Source of the DNA: Sycobia sp. Sy_11
Taxonomy: Eukaryota > Arthropoda > Insecta > Hymenoptera > Epichrysomallidae
Length of the DNA stretch: 64,000 nt
Reading direction: 5' to 3'
NCBI GenBank assembly: GCA_018907035.1
Contig: JACCIC010000037.1
Location: 2,716,501 to 2,780,500 of the forward strand
Below the pieces are notes generated by a model, which had not been told where the DNA came from, made no database searches, and saw only the letters and a list, made by a program, of their open reading frames with translations. Within the stretch, counting starts at the first letter, position 1. Each line of letters opens with the position of its first letter. The position numbers were made by a program, and so were the translations under genes. Below, piece after piece: positions 1 to 13,615 of the stretch.

Positions 1-2308
1 ATTTTTCTAAGTACAGTCAAATTTTATACTCAATTTCAAGCTTCTTATATGTTACAGGTTACAAAAGCTTTTATTTAGATATTTAATTTGCTGAAAAACA
101 ATCGAAAGAATTTTCCATCCTATCTTCCGATTCGAGTCTTTTTAGAAGAAAATTGAAAAATTGCTTTCAATCTATATGCTAAGAGAATTCTATTAATTTT
201 CTTACAATAGAATGATAAAAATTACAAAGATACAATTAATTAAGCAAAATAATTTAATAACTTTTATACTGTCTGTTCTTACTGAAGATAAGTATAATAA
301 TGTGTTTACAAAGTAAATAAAAATGGTGAAACGAAGTAGTTAATTATTTGTCCTAATTTTCTTTACATTTTTACTAATAACTATAAAGAATGTTATTCTT
401 AAATAAATAACCAAAAATAATAAATAATCAGATTTCTAATTTTATGAAGTTTTGCAGTGGTGCAAAAGAATAAAAAATAGTAAGTAAGATTATTACTTTT
501 TAGGACAATAACCATTTATCAATAAAATAATTTTGCATACCAGAAATAGCAGGAAAATTGCGTTTGCAGCTATACGCATGGAAATATTTTCCGTCTGATA
601 GGAAACGATTGCTTTTTGTGAATTGATGATCTTAATGCGATTAAGGTGTCGTTTATGGTAGATTGCTAAGGTGTAGAAGCTCACATGCATAATTTTCAGT
701 TGTTATGAAACACATCTAAAAGTATCAAACTAATTTCAATGTTTTATTGATTTATTATAAGGAATTTCATTCAAGTATTGATTAATAGGGGCGATAAGGA
801 TAAAAAGGTACATGTATATTTTTCCTGCATTCATATGCAATAATTATTTCAATATGTGTCACTCTTTAAAAATCAATAAAAAATGTATTACTTTGTTATA
901 TATGTAATTATAAATCTGTCTTTTACCAATTCAAAAAGGATTTTTCTAGAAAAATATATTTATGCGTAAATTGCATTTTTTAAAGAGCAAATCAGTATTA
1001 TCTATTTATTCCTGTCTGAAATTATAATAGCAGTAGGATGAAAATAAATCTAAGTGAAGCATAAAAAAGTTATTTTTTAAAAAATTTGGTTTGAAGGATT
1101 TGTTTTAAAATATAATTATCAAATAATAATTATCTGTAGAATCTAAAATGGATGATCTTTTATCAATTTGATTAACAGTCAAAATTTTTAAAAATAGAAA
1201 ACTGACCATTCAAATACATATTCCTGAAGGTAGAGAAATTTAGAATAAAATTAAATAAAATATAGATATTTTCTATTTTAGTAAACTAATATATTAATTT
1301 GAAAGTATGTTCATTTATTTTGAATTACTTTTATATAATATTAATATAACTTTGAGTTCAATTAAATAATTAGTTTAATAAATAAATGCCATAAGATGAA
1401 TCCTTCAATTCTTTCGTTTCGCATAAATTATTGTAATCAATTAAAACATGTTAGAAAAATATGTTTGTCAATAAATCAAACTGACAAAAATATTTCCTAA
1501 ATGAAATATGAATTTATTTGTTTCAATTTAATAGAAGATGTTTTCTTTTTTTTCTTTTTCACGTAAATTTTTAATCGATGAAATCATTTTCGATGTTTAC
1601 GTCCAACGTACATTTACGTATGTACTGTAACTGAAATTATCCGCGCGAATTGGGAATTAATAATATCTTTTACTTCTATGAAACTATCCGATAAGAAAAT
1701 CATAGAAACGTATGAAAAGTCATTTTTATATACATAACACATGAGATCTCGGCCGAAATCGTGATATAAATTGACATGAAGCTCGTAGACGAAGATCAGA
1801 CCCGTTGATAATCAACGACGAGCTGATCCGCGCGTTATAATTGTTACACGCAGCATAATCGAAAGATAAAAATAATCGGAAAAGTACATTTTATCATCTT
1901 AATGCATAATCGCGCTGATCGATCATTCGGCGGAATTCGATGTAAAACAAACTTGGGACACGGAATTTTCAATTTCAAAAATCAATATTTATAGATTTTC
2001 TGGATATACAGTATATGAATAATATGCATATAATTATAATAACGTTTAATATACATTAATTTCTGAAACAGTATTGGTGTGGCTGACGATTGCTTCTATA
2101 AACAAATACATAATCTCCATAATTTGTCAGTTGGCATATTGCTGACATAGTACATTAATTAATAGATGCTCATTTGCATTATGGCTTGATATCGACAGGG
2201 AGCGCGAGCCCAAGAAACTCCGTTCTAATCTTGGGCCATTGATGTATAATTCTCAAATAATTACGCACTCTTTTTTAAAACGCCGAAGGACACAGTTCGA
2301 ATGTTGCT

Positions 2309-2311
<3 letters not shown>
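1..2311. other. AT-rich non-coding stretch with a GC-richer patch
   Basis: No reading frame here looks like a gene. The first 1.5 kb is uniformly AT-rich with many short A and T runs. From about 1,590 to 2,230 the composition changes: CpG-containing words and short palindromes appear, for example CGTTGA-taa-TCAACG near 1,804. Such islands inside AT-rich insect deserts are often conserved regulatory elements, but that can only be decided by cross-species alignment. A flanking gene may own this sequence as intron or regulatory DNA. Confidence 0.4.
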
Positions 2312-2359
<48 letters not shown>

Positions 2360-2525
2360 AGTATACGCGCGTGTGGTAAGCCTGTTTATTCAATTGTCAA
2401 TCTACATCATCAGGGTGCTCTTGGTGTGCACGACTAAACTTTTAGCTTATTTTAGAAACTAGATTTGTAGTAAGTTCGATAAGATTGAACTAATGGTTTA
2501 GTTATAATTTGTTGATTTTTGGTAG

Positions 2526-2585
<60 letters not shown>
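2312..2585. repeat. Two long (TA)n microsatellites
   Basis: Pure TA dinucleotide tracts run from about 2,312 to 2,356 and from about 2,529 to 2,585, separated by ordinary sequence. Exact repeat number is uncertain to a few units. No gene is associated. Confidence 0.9.
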
Positions 2586-2588
<3 letters not shown>

Positions 2589-4311
2589 GATTAGATTATT
2601 CGGTTGCACATCGACGGTGCAAACTTAAAATTCACATTGCGTTACTACATTCACTTAATGAGACTCGGCATTTCTGATTCGTCTTAAAGAAATGTATTTG
2701 GTATTGCATTTTATTTATTTGTCTCCAAGATAGTCTTCTGTTTTTTAACATTTTTTTCTTTACCATCATATAGGCTCAATTAATGCATACAATATAACAT
2801 ATTATTTTATTAAAGATTTGTTAATCATTGGATATTATATATTAAATAGAAATGAAAGAAACAATAGATGTGTTTTACATAATTATATTTTGTACAACTT
2901 TTTATAAACAAATTTTATATAAATCAAAATACTGTAAAACGAACCAAGTTTCTTTTATTCATTTAATAATAATAATTGATATGTTAAAGTATACTTTAAA
3001 ATCTGTCTGAGCTTTAACTCAGTTTTAGCATGTTGCTGTCCTAATGCGAAATCTATTGTTATTTTAGGCTTTGTTATTCGCGCTTTCTTAAAAAGACTAA
3101 TTCACTTATCAAATTTAGACTGATTCCCATTTCTCCTAATGTAGTTTTACCGAGGTTGAAACGCTGCTTCCCCTCACCCTTCTAATTCTCAGTCTCAAGA
3201 GTTGGATTTTAGACAAAGTATATTTAATCAGTCAAAAATGTTTTATTATCACTACATCAGAATACAAACTTAAAAGGAGAGCCCCTGATTATATCCAAAT
3301 TAAGCCTCGTAAAATCTAACGCTATTCCAATTTCCAAGCCTCGTTATTTTCTTAGGTTTACCATTGGTAATTCTTTCTTATTCAATTTTTCAGAGGATTT
3401 TTTAATGACAAGCCCTCGTACTGGTATCGTATTTGAAAAATCATTACAGAATTTGAAGCAAAAACATTGAAAATGTATCATGTTTTGAGAATGGAAATAC
3501 TTCAGAACATTCGTTTGAGAACCAAACAGAGTTACTTTGATGGATCTGGATCACATTCATTATCGAAACGTCGTGGTCTCTCCTTGTTTGTTTTCCAAGC
3601 CTGGTAAAATATACACCTTACACGTCTATAAAATAAATAATTTATTTCTGTAATAATATGTCACATTTCATCTTCCTTTCGTCCTGGTCAAAAACCATTG
3701 ATTTAAAATGAATAAATTTTATCGGTTTAATAGATAAATATAAAAAAAAGTAACTATTATATACGCAATAACGTACATTGAATAATAACGAAAAAAGAGA
3801 CGTGAAATTGAGCGTGAATAACTTCCCTAATAATTCTTCATTGACAAGAAAGAAATAGTTTTTTCAATTTGAAAATTTTGCACAATTATAAAATTATATA
3901 ACCATGAGATTTTCAAGATAATTATAATTTTTCATATGCAGTATATCATTCGGCTCAACGAAATGCAATTTCCATTGGCGTAAAAAATTTTTGTTCACTC
4001 TTTCACATTTCGCTATCGGCTCGCGATTTTATTTGTTAAAGAAACGATATAGCCTAACGATAGCCATTCTTTTAAAGTTTTTCACTGATATTATACATAG
4101 AATTCTTAATGTGTTATTACAACTGATTTTTCTGTATTATTACAATTATATATAAAATTCGTTTATTTTATATGAATAATTTAAACTACGATTTCATATA
4201 AGTTTAATATATTTGCTATAAAAGTTTAAAAAAGTAAGCTGTTATTCAAAGCACATTATATGATAAAACTTGGATAATGAAATACCAACTTTAGTCGGAT
4301 AAAGCAAAATT

Positions 4312-4358
<47 letters not shown>

Positions 4359-5076
4359 ATTTTAAAGGGCTGATTAAATCTTTTCTAATTTCTTTTTTTA
4401 GATCTGAGCTTTTTTATATAAATACAATAGTCGGACTTTCGTGATTAAGTATCCGTATATTTTTTTAACTTTCTTCATACTTCTAGGAATAAGATAGGTT
4501 AGCTATCGTTATTTCGACGAGCCCAACAGGTAGCGAAAATACCGAAATGTACGTTTTACTTACAATAATTGTGTTACGTTTTAAATAAATATTTATTTAT
4601 ATTGAGATTTACACAATAAAGTTTAAATTTGGTTAAAGAGGTAACGAGTGCTATAGGAAGCATATATAGTTATGCCGCCGTCGGCAACAATATCTCAATT
4701 AACTTTATTCTTATAAATTATTACTATTCGAAAACCTGTTAAGTTTTCTTGAATAACCGATGTTATAAAATTACAAGGACTTCTATAACTATTTATATAA
4801 AAATACGATCTGCATCCACAAGGGACATATATGCTGGGAAATTATTTAAAAAAATATGTCGTTGACGAGTGGAGGTAAGTTTCAGGTAATGTATCGCATG
4901 TGCTCAAAAATTGTTACGGTGGTGGATTTTCCCAATTTTTTTTGTATATATAATATGTTACGTCTAACGAAACAAATTTATACTTTTCTCTAGATATTTG
5001 CCTTCTAGCAATAAACACTATTGTATTGATTACATTAATGGCAAACGATATTATTGCATTTTCTAGCGCCGAAATA
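2586..5076. other. Non-coding AT-rich stretch
   Basis: No supported gene. A further (TA)n tract lies at about 4,311-4,355. Moderately GC-richer words occur near 3,150-3,600 and 4,500-4,700 but show no coding frame, no tRNA-like fold and no recognised transposon. Confidence 0.4.
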
Positions 5077-5262
5077 CTTTTCTTTTTATGTTATTTAACG
5101 TTTGCTTTATTTATGCTTCGAAATAGTCGCGCTAATCAGCTACGATCTACGATGTATCTGTAAACAAAGCATGTGTAAATTCTCACAGCGGTGCTTGTGT
5201 CAATAGATCGAAACTGGAATTTGAACTCGGTTCGCCAAGTTAACAGTTCTTTTTATTTTATT
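5077..5262 (-). mobile_element. SINE copy 1, tRNA-derived head partly lost
   Basis: This segment matches the segment at 16,919-17,113 over most of its length in the same orientation. Shared words include TTTATTTATGCTTC, GTAAACAAAGCAT, CAGCGGTGCTTGT and CCAAGTTA. Read on the minus strand, both start with a tRNA-like head carrying a B-box-like GAGTTCAAA. In this copy homology stops just after the B-box side of the head, so the A-box end is missing and the copy is 5' truncated. A SINE related to a tRNA is inferred from internal promoter-like boxes plus two dispersed copies. Confidence 0.6.
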
Positions 5263-6145
5263 AAATTAATAACTAGTTTTATCGATCTTATAGTCTTTAT
5301 GCAATAATATACTACACTAAGTTCAGTTCAGTCCTTGTGTCTACTATTATTTCTAAATTTAAAAGGAAAGTATAAATAACATGAAATTATAAAAGGATTA
5401 GAACGGGGAAGTGCGTATTCGAGTGAATCATTTAATAAAGTTCTTTCGTACAATTTTCAAAGGTAAATTAATGTTTATTAAAGGTATCAAAAACTCCTCT
5501 TTTAAGAAGAGAGGAAAAAAGCAAAATTACGAATAATAAAAATATTTATCTACATATATTAAAAAGAGCTCATAAAGTACAAAGAATGATCATTCGCGCA
5601 ATAAACTAAGATGGTCAATTATTGTGTTTTTTTATCGCTTACCGTGTAGTCCACCTCTACTGTAGCGTGGGAGGTGCAGCGATACATCGGTGCCGCCCCG
5701 ACGTCTCGGGCAAGTCAACCGCCCTTGACTGTACTTGCATCCCAGAGGAAGATCGTGGTTCCTCTACAAGGCAAGATGCCCACGTGCACCGCTCGTCCAA
5801 TAATTGTGCTACGTTAAGAACTTAATCAATAACTCGCAATCACACAGCCTTTTCGCGTACAATATTATTTTATCAAGAAAAACACCACAGAAAGAAAAAT
5901 CAAACCTAATGCTCGCGCGTACAGAACGCAAGCGAATTTCTGGTATGAAACTGCGTGTCGAAACTTTTCTGAAACCAGAGAAAGGGCCCTTATCGCTCGC
6001 AGTTTGTATATAAGACACAATTTCTAGTATACGAATTTTATACATATATGCATATACCCATATACACATATACACAAACTCACACGTGCATATACACAGA
6101 TGCATATGTACACATTTAAGCACACACACATGCGTGCGCGCGCAC

Positions 6146-6147
<2 letters not shown>
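5263..6147. other. Non-coding, with a GC-rich patch of unknown origin
   Basis: Mostly AT-rich. Between about 5,640 and 5,815 the sequence becomes GC-rich and frame-open on the plus strand for 67 codons, but the predicted peptide matches nothing I recognise and has no clear start context. It may be a fragment of a transposon. I see no RNA gene in it. Confidence 0.35.
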
Positions 6148-6203
<56 letters not shown>

Positions 6204-6734
6204 GTCATTAAAGGTAAATATAAATTTAAGATGGTGGGGTTAGTCCAGTGGTGCTTTACTAACATAGAATATAGATTAGTTTATTTTTGTCTTTTAATTT
6301 TTATATTAGATTAATTTTTATTTTATTTTTTTTTTTTTAGTATTTCCATTTCAGATTCTAATGGGATGATTATTAACAAGAACATTATCGAGGACATTAT
6401 ATTGTCGTAGTATATTATTGTATAAAGACTGGAAGACCTCGGGAAGACCAGTAAAAATATTTATTAATTTAATTTACAACAGTGGACATAAGAACAATTT
6501 ATAATTTATTTTATTTCAAATTTTCAATTTATATAAAAAAGCTAATTTTTAAATCAACCAAATATAATTCAAGATACCAGTCTAAATTAAATGCAGGCTA
6601 AAGTGTTTTTTATACGTTTCAAATATTTTTGATATGTTCTTTCCTGAGGACCTATAACAAATTTTTTGCGAAATATTAATACCATGATAAAATTAAATGT
6701 CACAATGTGCCTTCGCAATGCGATGTTTTTCGAT

Positions 6735-6790
<56 letters not shown>

Positions 6791-6967
6791 GTCTCGGTCG
6801 CATTCTACATCGGCTAATGTCCCGGGCACATTTCGATAAGGCTCGCGATCAAAGGTACAATAAACAACAAGGCAAATCAAGGTCCACCGCTCGCTAAAAC
6901 GCGAGACCTACGCGAGACTTTCCGCGCGCAAGATCGCGCAGGTAAGCCGCGAGATACTTCATTAAAG

Positions 6968-7023
<56 letters not shown>

Positions 7024-7066
7024 AGGCAAGACAGAATGTACACGAACTATATATTAAACTACTATT

Positions 7067-7117
<51 letters not shown>
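6148..7117. repeat. Cluster of four (TA)n tracts
   Basis: Four TA tracts of about 45-55 bp lie at about 6,148-6,201, 6,738-6,790, 6,970-7,021 and 7,073-7,116. Open frames across them encode only alternating Tyr-Ile and are artefacts. Between tracts two and three, at 6,885-6,960, a short CpG-rich stretch contains a plus-strand splice-donor-like CAG/GTAAGC at 6,941/6,942. Confidence 0.85.
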
Positions 7118-7119
<2 letters not shown>

Positions 7120-7229
7120 CAAGGATGATGATCGGACAGAAAAGGAATGATAAGCACGATGCACCGATCTGCCATCTATAATAAGAGAAGAAAAAGGGAG
7201 TTCTTTAAAAAATCGAGCCTCCGTGTATA

Positions 7230-7830
7230 ACAATGGTTCATATTCCATCTCTCTCTCTATCTCTCTCTCTCTCTCTCTTTATTTCATTCTCTCTTTCTCA
7301 GTCACTCCCTCCCCCCTCTCTTATCAGCGGATTCGAACAGGAACGCGAGAAAGGCGTGCACGCGCAGGCGCGCTCGCAATATAATTCCAAATCCGGAAGT
7401 CACGGAGGCCGAGATCTCGGTTTCGTCGAAAGTTCTTGCGAGCGAGCGAGCGAGCGAGCGCGGGGAGGCGATTCGAGAGCGAGCCGAGACAAATCGCTTT
7501 CATAACGCCGCTGGCGAGCTCGCCAGGTTGGCCGGTGCGCGCGCGCGCGCGCGATGCGGGCCCCGCGCGCGATTAAAATCCGCGGCGCTGCCGTGGCACC
7601 GCGAGAATATATTATGTATATACATAGAGGCGAAATCCTGCTCCGCACGCGGCGAATATCCTTGGCGCGGACATTCGCCGTCTGGATTTTCTATGGGGTA
7701 TGCACTCTCGGTTCTCGCTCGGTTCGACGCTTGCTATACGCGCAGAAATTGGAGCATTCGGCTCGATTGTACCGTCCGCCTCCGGAATGGTTATTCGAAT
7801 ATTTATTTTTAGATTGAATTAATGGCATTT
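7230..7830. promoter_or_regulatory. CpG-rich island, possible promoter or first exon
   Basis: A (CT)n run at about 7,247-7,280 is followed by strongly GC- and CpG-rich sequence, with an (AGCG)n run at 7,438-7,461 and a (GC)n run near 7,540. This contrasts sharply with the AT-rich surroundings. Overlapping open frames on both strands reflect low stop-codon frequency and have no recognisable domain. CpG islands of this kind in insects with depleted genomic CpG often mark promoters, but no downstream gene is identifiable in the window, so the target is unknown. Confidence 0.35.
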
Positions 7831-9850
7831 TTGGTGCACAGCTACGATTAATTACTGAGGATTGGGTGTGTATATATGCATTATATCAAACAGCACTCTT
7901 ATTACAGAGCTCGAAGAACTGTTCGATTGAAACTTAATTGTAAGTGTCAACTCAAAATGATTTTAAGATTCCGTATATATGATTTAATATGATTTCAAGT
8001 TGTTACTCTATAAATACTTGAATCAACGAAAATCCATGTATTCAGCCCAAAAGAAAACGCTGAAATACGAGTACAGTACATGTCGACTCATGTATATATA
8101 TAGAGTGGAAAACTTATTGAGTGACAACCACGTTCTTTGATGTACAATAAAAGAAGATAATATAATATTATTATATATAATTTTTATTTTTTAATAATCC
8201 GCAATTTAAATAGATTATTCTTAAATTATAAATATTACAATAACTTCGAGGGTATCTTTTTATATCTGGTGTTTGTAAAACTCCATATATGTCGAGCATT
8301 CACTGGCCTCTCTGATATATGAAGCTGTTGATAAATCATTTTACATTATATGTTTTTCATTTTTTTTTTAAATCATTATGTATCTAAAAATGGATCATTT
8401 GTCGTTCTATTTATAAGTGCAAGAATTGAAATTAGCGGAAACGTACATTAATTAATTGAATTTTCTAGTAAATTTTTTTAATTATTCCATAGAAATAAAT
8501 AGACTTCTGTAATTTGTTTAAAACGAACGCTTAATTTATTTTTAATTGAAATTAAAAATATCGCATTCAAAAAATCCAGTTCTAAATTGAGAAAAGTACC
8601 GTACATCGAAAAAAAATTAATAAATATTAACTACTATTACAACTTAATTTTGAAAAAACAACTGAAGTAATTAGTTAAGCTAAACTTTGTTTCAAATAAT
8701 CCACAGGAAACATTAACTTCGGTTTTACAATTAACTTTTTCTTTAGACGATCAATTAGACCTCAGTATCAGGCTTCTCCCTCCAAAAAAGAATCTTCTAA
8801 TACGCAGCCATAGCTTACGCAATTGGTGATATTACAAGAATTATGAAGTTTGGTCAACCCGAATAGGTTGGGCATGCAAAATCTATGGGGCTGATGTGAT
8901 GACGGGCTAGTGATTAATTCCGTTGACTGGTCAGTAAAGCCCCTGCGGCCAGAGAATTGTATATGTTTGTATGATTTGTCATTCGGTCTAGAACGGCGAA
9001 TAATCAACTTTTTTTCATTGGCCCACGTATATAAATGTTGCTAGTTAATTCGGTTTTAATAAAGACTATAAATACCTGATTCACTATACCATTGTCAGAA
9101 AGGCTGGATGTTTTTTTAAACTATGTAAGAACTATTTGATCAACTTCCCAAACCTATACCGATAAATTATTTAAAAATACCTAAATAATTTAATAAGTGA
9201 AAATGCTCCACAAAGCGTTATCCATCCTCGCCGTTTGCATGGCTAATATAAATAGCCGCAGTTAAACCCGATAGCAAATATCAGCGAATCGGTGAGCTTG
9301 TGAAACTGATCCAATTATCTCACCAAATCAGCATTAGTTCACAAGCTTTTAAAGTTCTGAAAACGAAATGTATTAATCTATGCAACACTAAGTAAAAATC
9401 AACCTAGCCACAGTGGAACCTCCAAACATGATGCATTATTATTTTATCATCTTGTTACTGCACAATAATCTCGGATTATTTGAAAATACTAAGTTCATCG
9501 ACAATGATGGATTCCAGTTGAGACCCAAAGATTAGATTGATTCGTTAATATGAATTAGAATTGAATCGCAGCTTAAAATATAAATGGTAATATAAAAAAA
9601 GTAAATAAGAGTTTTAAATGTAAATGGTACTGTTTTAGTAAATGAGACTTCGAAAAAAATTGAGCACTAATTTGTACGTTAGAAACGGTTGATTCAAACT
9701 TTGCTCTAAATCAAACATTGATATAAATGTCATACTGGTAATAAACCTAAAATACAGATTTACGTATTGTTTGCACTTTATTAGACTATCTCTAAGTCCC
9801 TGTTTAAAATTCAGAAACAGCATTTCCTATATGCACGTGTTTCTTTGTTC
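7831..9850. other. Non-coding stretch
   Basis: No gene supported. A slightly GC-richer island at about 8,765-9,020 has an open minus-strand frame of 79 codons that I do not recognise. It could be a transposon fragment. The rest is AT-rich. Confidence 0.35.
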
Positions 9851-10560
9851 CTTCAACAATCGAGATGGATAATAGCTTTTTAATAGAGTTATATTGGCTG
9901 GCTTATTCTTCGGAACAATCCATCGTCCGCCGACCTGCTCGTTGTATGTATAATCGATTTACCGCGGATAAGCTCGGCAATGCGCCTCATCGCTCGCTCT
10001 TCCTCAAAAAGAGATGCACGCAGCTTGATCCAGATCGTTGCGTAAGTTGCCCCATGGTGCGCGCGCGCGAGTTTCGTCTTGCGTGATGCATGCGCGGCCG
10101 TTAATTTCTCTAATACCAGCTAATGCCAGGGAACGAAACTCTACATATACATACAGCTCCGAGCAATCATATATTTCCTTCTCTGTCCCTCTCTACCCCC
10201 CTGTTAATCCTATACCATGATTCGGAGCTAACTCGGTTCTCAATTAAACTTTTTCCCCGATGTATAATACTTTCGCCCTGCTTCATGCATGCGCGCAACT
10301 ATATGGTTCCCGTTCCCGCTCGCGAGGTACTGCATGCGCGTACGCGTTATTATTCGACCGTGGCTATATAATGCCACGGCTATAGTGTACCGCGCATTTT
10401 ACACGGTACGCTGCGGAATTCGGACTATATAATACTACTACATCAATGCTCGATGTTCATTATTATACATATGCATAATCGGAAAGAAGGCAGACCGGGA
10501 ATAGACGAGGGCATCGAACGTTGATGATGTGTTAGCGTTATAGCCGCTATTGTCAGAAGT
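9851..10560. promoter_or_regulatory. GC-richer non-coding patch with hairpins
   Basis: The patch is CpG-rich compared with its flanks and holds two adjacent inverted repeats: CCGTGGC/GCCACGG at 10,358-10,379 and GTACCG/CGGTAC at 10,387-10,409. Three overlapping short open frames exist but none resembles a protein. A regulatory or non-coding RNA role is possible; no direct evidence distinguishes them. Confidence 0.3.
10358..10409. repeat. Two back-to-back inverted repeats
   Basis: The first has 7-bp arms CCGTGGC and GCCACGG around an 8-base AT loop. The second has 6-bp arms GTACCG and CGGTAC around an 11-base spacer. They sit 7 bases apart. Confidence 0.6.
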
Positions 10561-11089
10561 TCTTTAAATTTTTGTAAATAAAAATACAATTCAAACAAAA
10601 TTTTACCCAAAATTTCAGCGTGCTTTTATGATTTCCATTTTAATATAATGCGGGTTTTCATAAAAATTCATATAATTTGACAGCTTTTTGAACTAAATTT
10701 AATTTTAAAAAACATAGATCTAATTAGAAGAATTTGTTAAAAAATTGTACAAAAGAATTAAAAATTATTATTAATTATAGAATTAATAACTTTTATTAAA
10801 CTCTTGAATCATGAATTAAACTCCCCCTATCTTGTGTTATTCATAATAATATATATTAACTCTTTTTAAATTATTGAAACAATAGCTGTATAGTAAAAGA
10901 ATTAAAATGAAGTTTAATGTGATTTTCTTCTTCACAATAAACTATAGATTATGTTCCAAGGCTACTTTAAAAAATGGTTTTAGTAATACATTTTATAATG
11001 CATCCTCGAGTATGAAATACAGTATGCTTCTTGAGGAAATAACTTTTGCTGTAGTCATGAATACCCCATGAAAAAAAGGAAATAATATA

Positions 11090-13230
11090 CCATATAAAAA
11101 TCATAAAAATCCGGTAATATGGTAGTATGTCGAATGGAAAAAACGATTCGACTGAGCAAAGCAGCTTTATTAAAATGTAACTTCACTAAAAAACTGGCGA
11201 TGAGAGAAGTTACAAAAATCAAGTCGCGATTTCTAAAAGGCTTTAAAAAAAGAAAGCTTTATGAATTTCTCTTAATCAATTAACTTCTAAACAAATCCGA
11301 CGTATGTTTGAAATACAATTAAAATTTAAAAAAACAAATGTGTCAAAATTAACAAGCAAAATCTTTCGGAAAATAAAGAAGAAAAGCTTATTAGAGCAAT
11401 CGATAAACTAGAGCCTCTCTAGATACCTTCTAATCTCTTGTTGCTAGAAAATTGTAATGAAAGTTAATTTGTTAATCAATCTTGGCAACATCTTGAATTA
11501 AACGTGGCCTTAGATGCAAAAAAAAAATTTCTGCGCCTAGCATCGATGGCATTGGTTACGGTTTTTTAAAAGTCTTTCTTATAAACTAGAAATTTATTCT
11601 ACCAGACTTTTTTAACGAAATGTATTGTACATGTGTTTATCCAATAAATTGGAAAAATAATATATACACTTTGCTCCAAAAAGAGACAATACCCAATTTC
11701 AACCTATAGCTCTGGAAAAAACAAAGTTGTCGTTATTTATATAAAGGAGTTTCACAAGGACGAGTAAGTCAGTCCCTTTCTATTTATCTTGTAGATGCGC
11801 TCAGCACCAAGAAATATTCCAAGGAGTACAATGGTATCTTTTTTGGCAAATGACATTACTATTCTAGTGAAAAGAAAGAACATCAAATCGTGTGTGTGTC
11901 TAAGAGAAAAAGCGATATATACTGTAAAAAGAAATTTAGGAGTAATTAATTTTGAGCTCACCCCATAGAAAATTGCTTTACTAAATTTTAAGAGTCAAGA
12001 AATTAAACAAAAAAAACTAAAATAAAAATATGTAATGTTACAATAACATCGAGAGATTCAGTTCGTCAGTTGCGTATAACTTTAGACTATCAAATGACAT
12101 TTATACTGCATATTACAAACTTAAAAAAGAAATGTGTCAAAGCTCTAAATATTATTAAATTCCTCGGAGGGATATAGTGGAGAGCTGATCCGAGCACGCT
12201 ACTAATGCTATACAAAAATCACATACGCTCATTAGTAGATTATGCAAGCTTTATATACTTTCCCCGAAAAAATGCGAAATAGAAAACATAGATAGAATCC
12301 AATATAGAGCTGATAGATGTGCTTAGGGGCCCAAATTTCATAATAGAACAATATACTGCATCAAAAATATGATAGCAATGAATACAGACGGAAGTAACAT
12401 CCACAACGCTCCGGCAGTCGGTACAGCGTGCATTTGTGAAAACCTGAAATATATCATACAACGCAGCGTGCGCAGCTTGCGCAGCCTGTCATCGAATTTG
12501 CACTTGATAGCGTTAATTGTAATGTAATCATTTTCACGAACTCCCAAATTGCCTTAAAAAATTAAAACCAATTGATATTAATAGTTAAACAAATAAATAC
12601 ATTTATCTGATAAAGCAAAACATCTTCAATTTCGAAAAGACATTAATAATAAAATCGTATATGTTTGGATTTCAGATTACAAGACCATCCTTAGAAATGA
12701 AACTACGGATATATACGCTAAAATGGCTAGTAATAGTGAAAGTTATAATCTAAACAGGCATTTACTCTTCACAGACTTGCGGGAAACATTTAAGAAGACC
12801 GCTAAAGAAAATACTCATAACACAGCTATAAAAAGAGGAACACATAAAAGGTCTAAAATATTCTCAGTATTATTATATTGATAAGAGTAACTTGTGGTTT
12901 CACAATTTCAACTGGAATCGAAAAACAATATTACAAATAAGCAGATGTCGTTCTAATCATTATAACAGATTATAGTCTAGCTGTCTCTATACGTTAGACA
13001 CCCTATGCCCGTGTAAGGAGGGTGCAAGATATAGATCGTGTAATTTATAATTGTATGATTTATGACAATAAAAGAAAGACACCTCTATCAAAACTAAACA
13101 AAAAAGGAATGTACTATCCTCTGAGACCTAGGTGTCTGTTTTGTAAAGCCAAAACTACATTCTTAAAAATATTGTACGAATTGTCGGGTGCCTGCGAGCT
13201 AAAAATTTTAATCTTAAAATTATAATCTAA
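11090..13230 (+). mobile_element. Decayed non-LTR retrotransposon with RT and RNase H remnants
   Basis: Many stops and frameshifts, but the order of a LINE ORF2 is readable on the plus strand. Near 11,125 is a linker resembling the endonuclease-to-RT spacer (VIWW-like, then RLSKAALLK). At about 11,740-11,860 is an RT block: YLYKGVSQGR, then LSPFLF-like residues, then LANDITIL, where the usual ADD has become AND. At about 12,130-12,300 comes a thumb-like stretch (KALNIIKFLGG, LYKNHIRSLVDYASFIYFP). At about 12,375 NTDGS resembles the first RNase H aspartate motif, and near 12,670 RNETTDIYAKMA resembles the last one. A CPC-type cysteine cluster near 13,000 resembles the ORF2 C-terminus. RNase H places it with I/LOA/R1-type clades. 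It cannot be functional. Confidence 0.75.
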
Positions 13231-13615
13231 CTTAATTGTCACCAATATGTATGTTAAAACGATGTATACTAAAAAATCCGAGAAGAAATTAATAAAGCTT
13301 AGTTTAAAAAATACTGTTTTGAAAGGCAATAATATTTTCTCTAATCTCCATTCTCCTTTCTATTACATTTCCTATCCATTCTGCAGTAATAGTATATTTA
13401 CCTCTAAACCTGATCTATTACGAGACGAATTTCTTTCTTTAACTTTACTTTATTTTACTTTCTGACCTTCACATTTAGATGGCGATATAAGTAGTACGAA
13501 AAGCCAGATGTGTCGGTTTTAGTACTTGTTATTTAGTTTTGGCATTCACCAATAAAATTCAGTTAACAGACGCCATCATTTGTTTAAATATTATAATTTT
13601 TTAATCAGTAAAAAA

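Noticed and set aside
5622..5825. 67-codon plus-strand frame as a real gene
   Set aside because: No homology, start context or splice partner; the GC-rich patch is better left unassigned.
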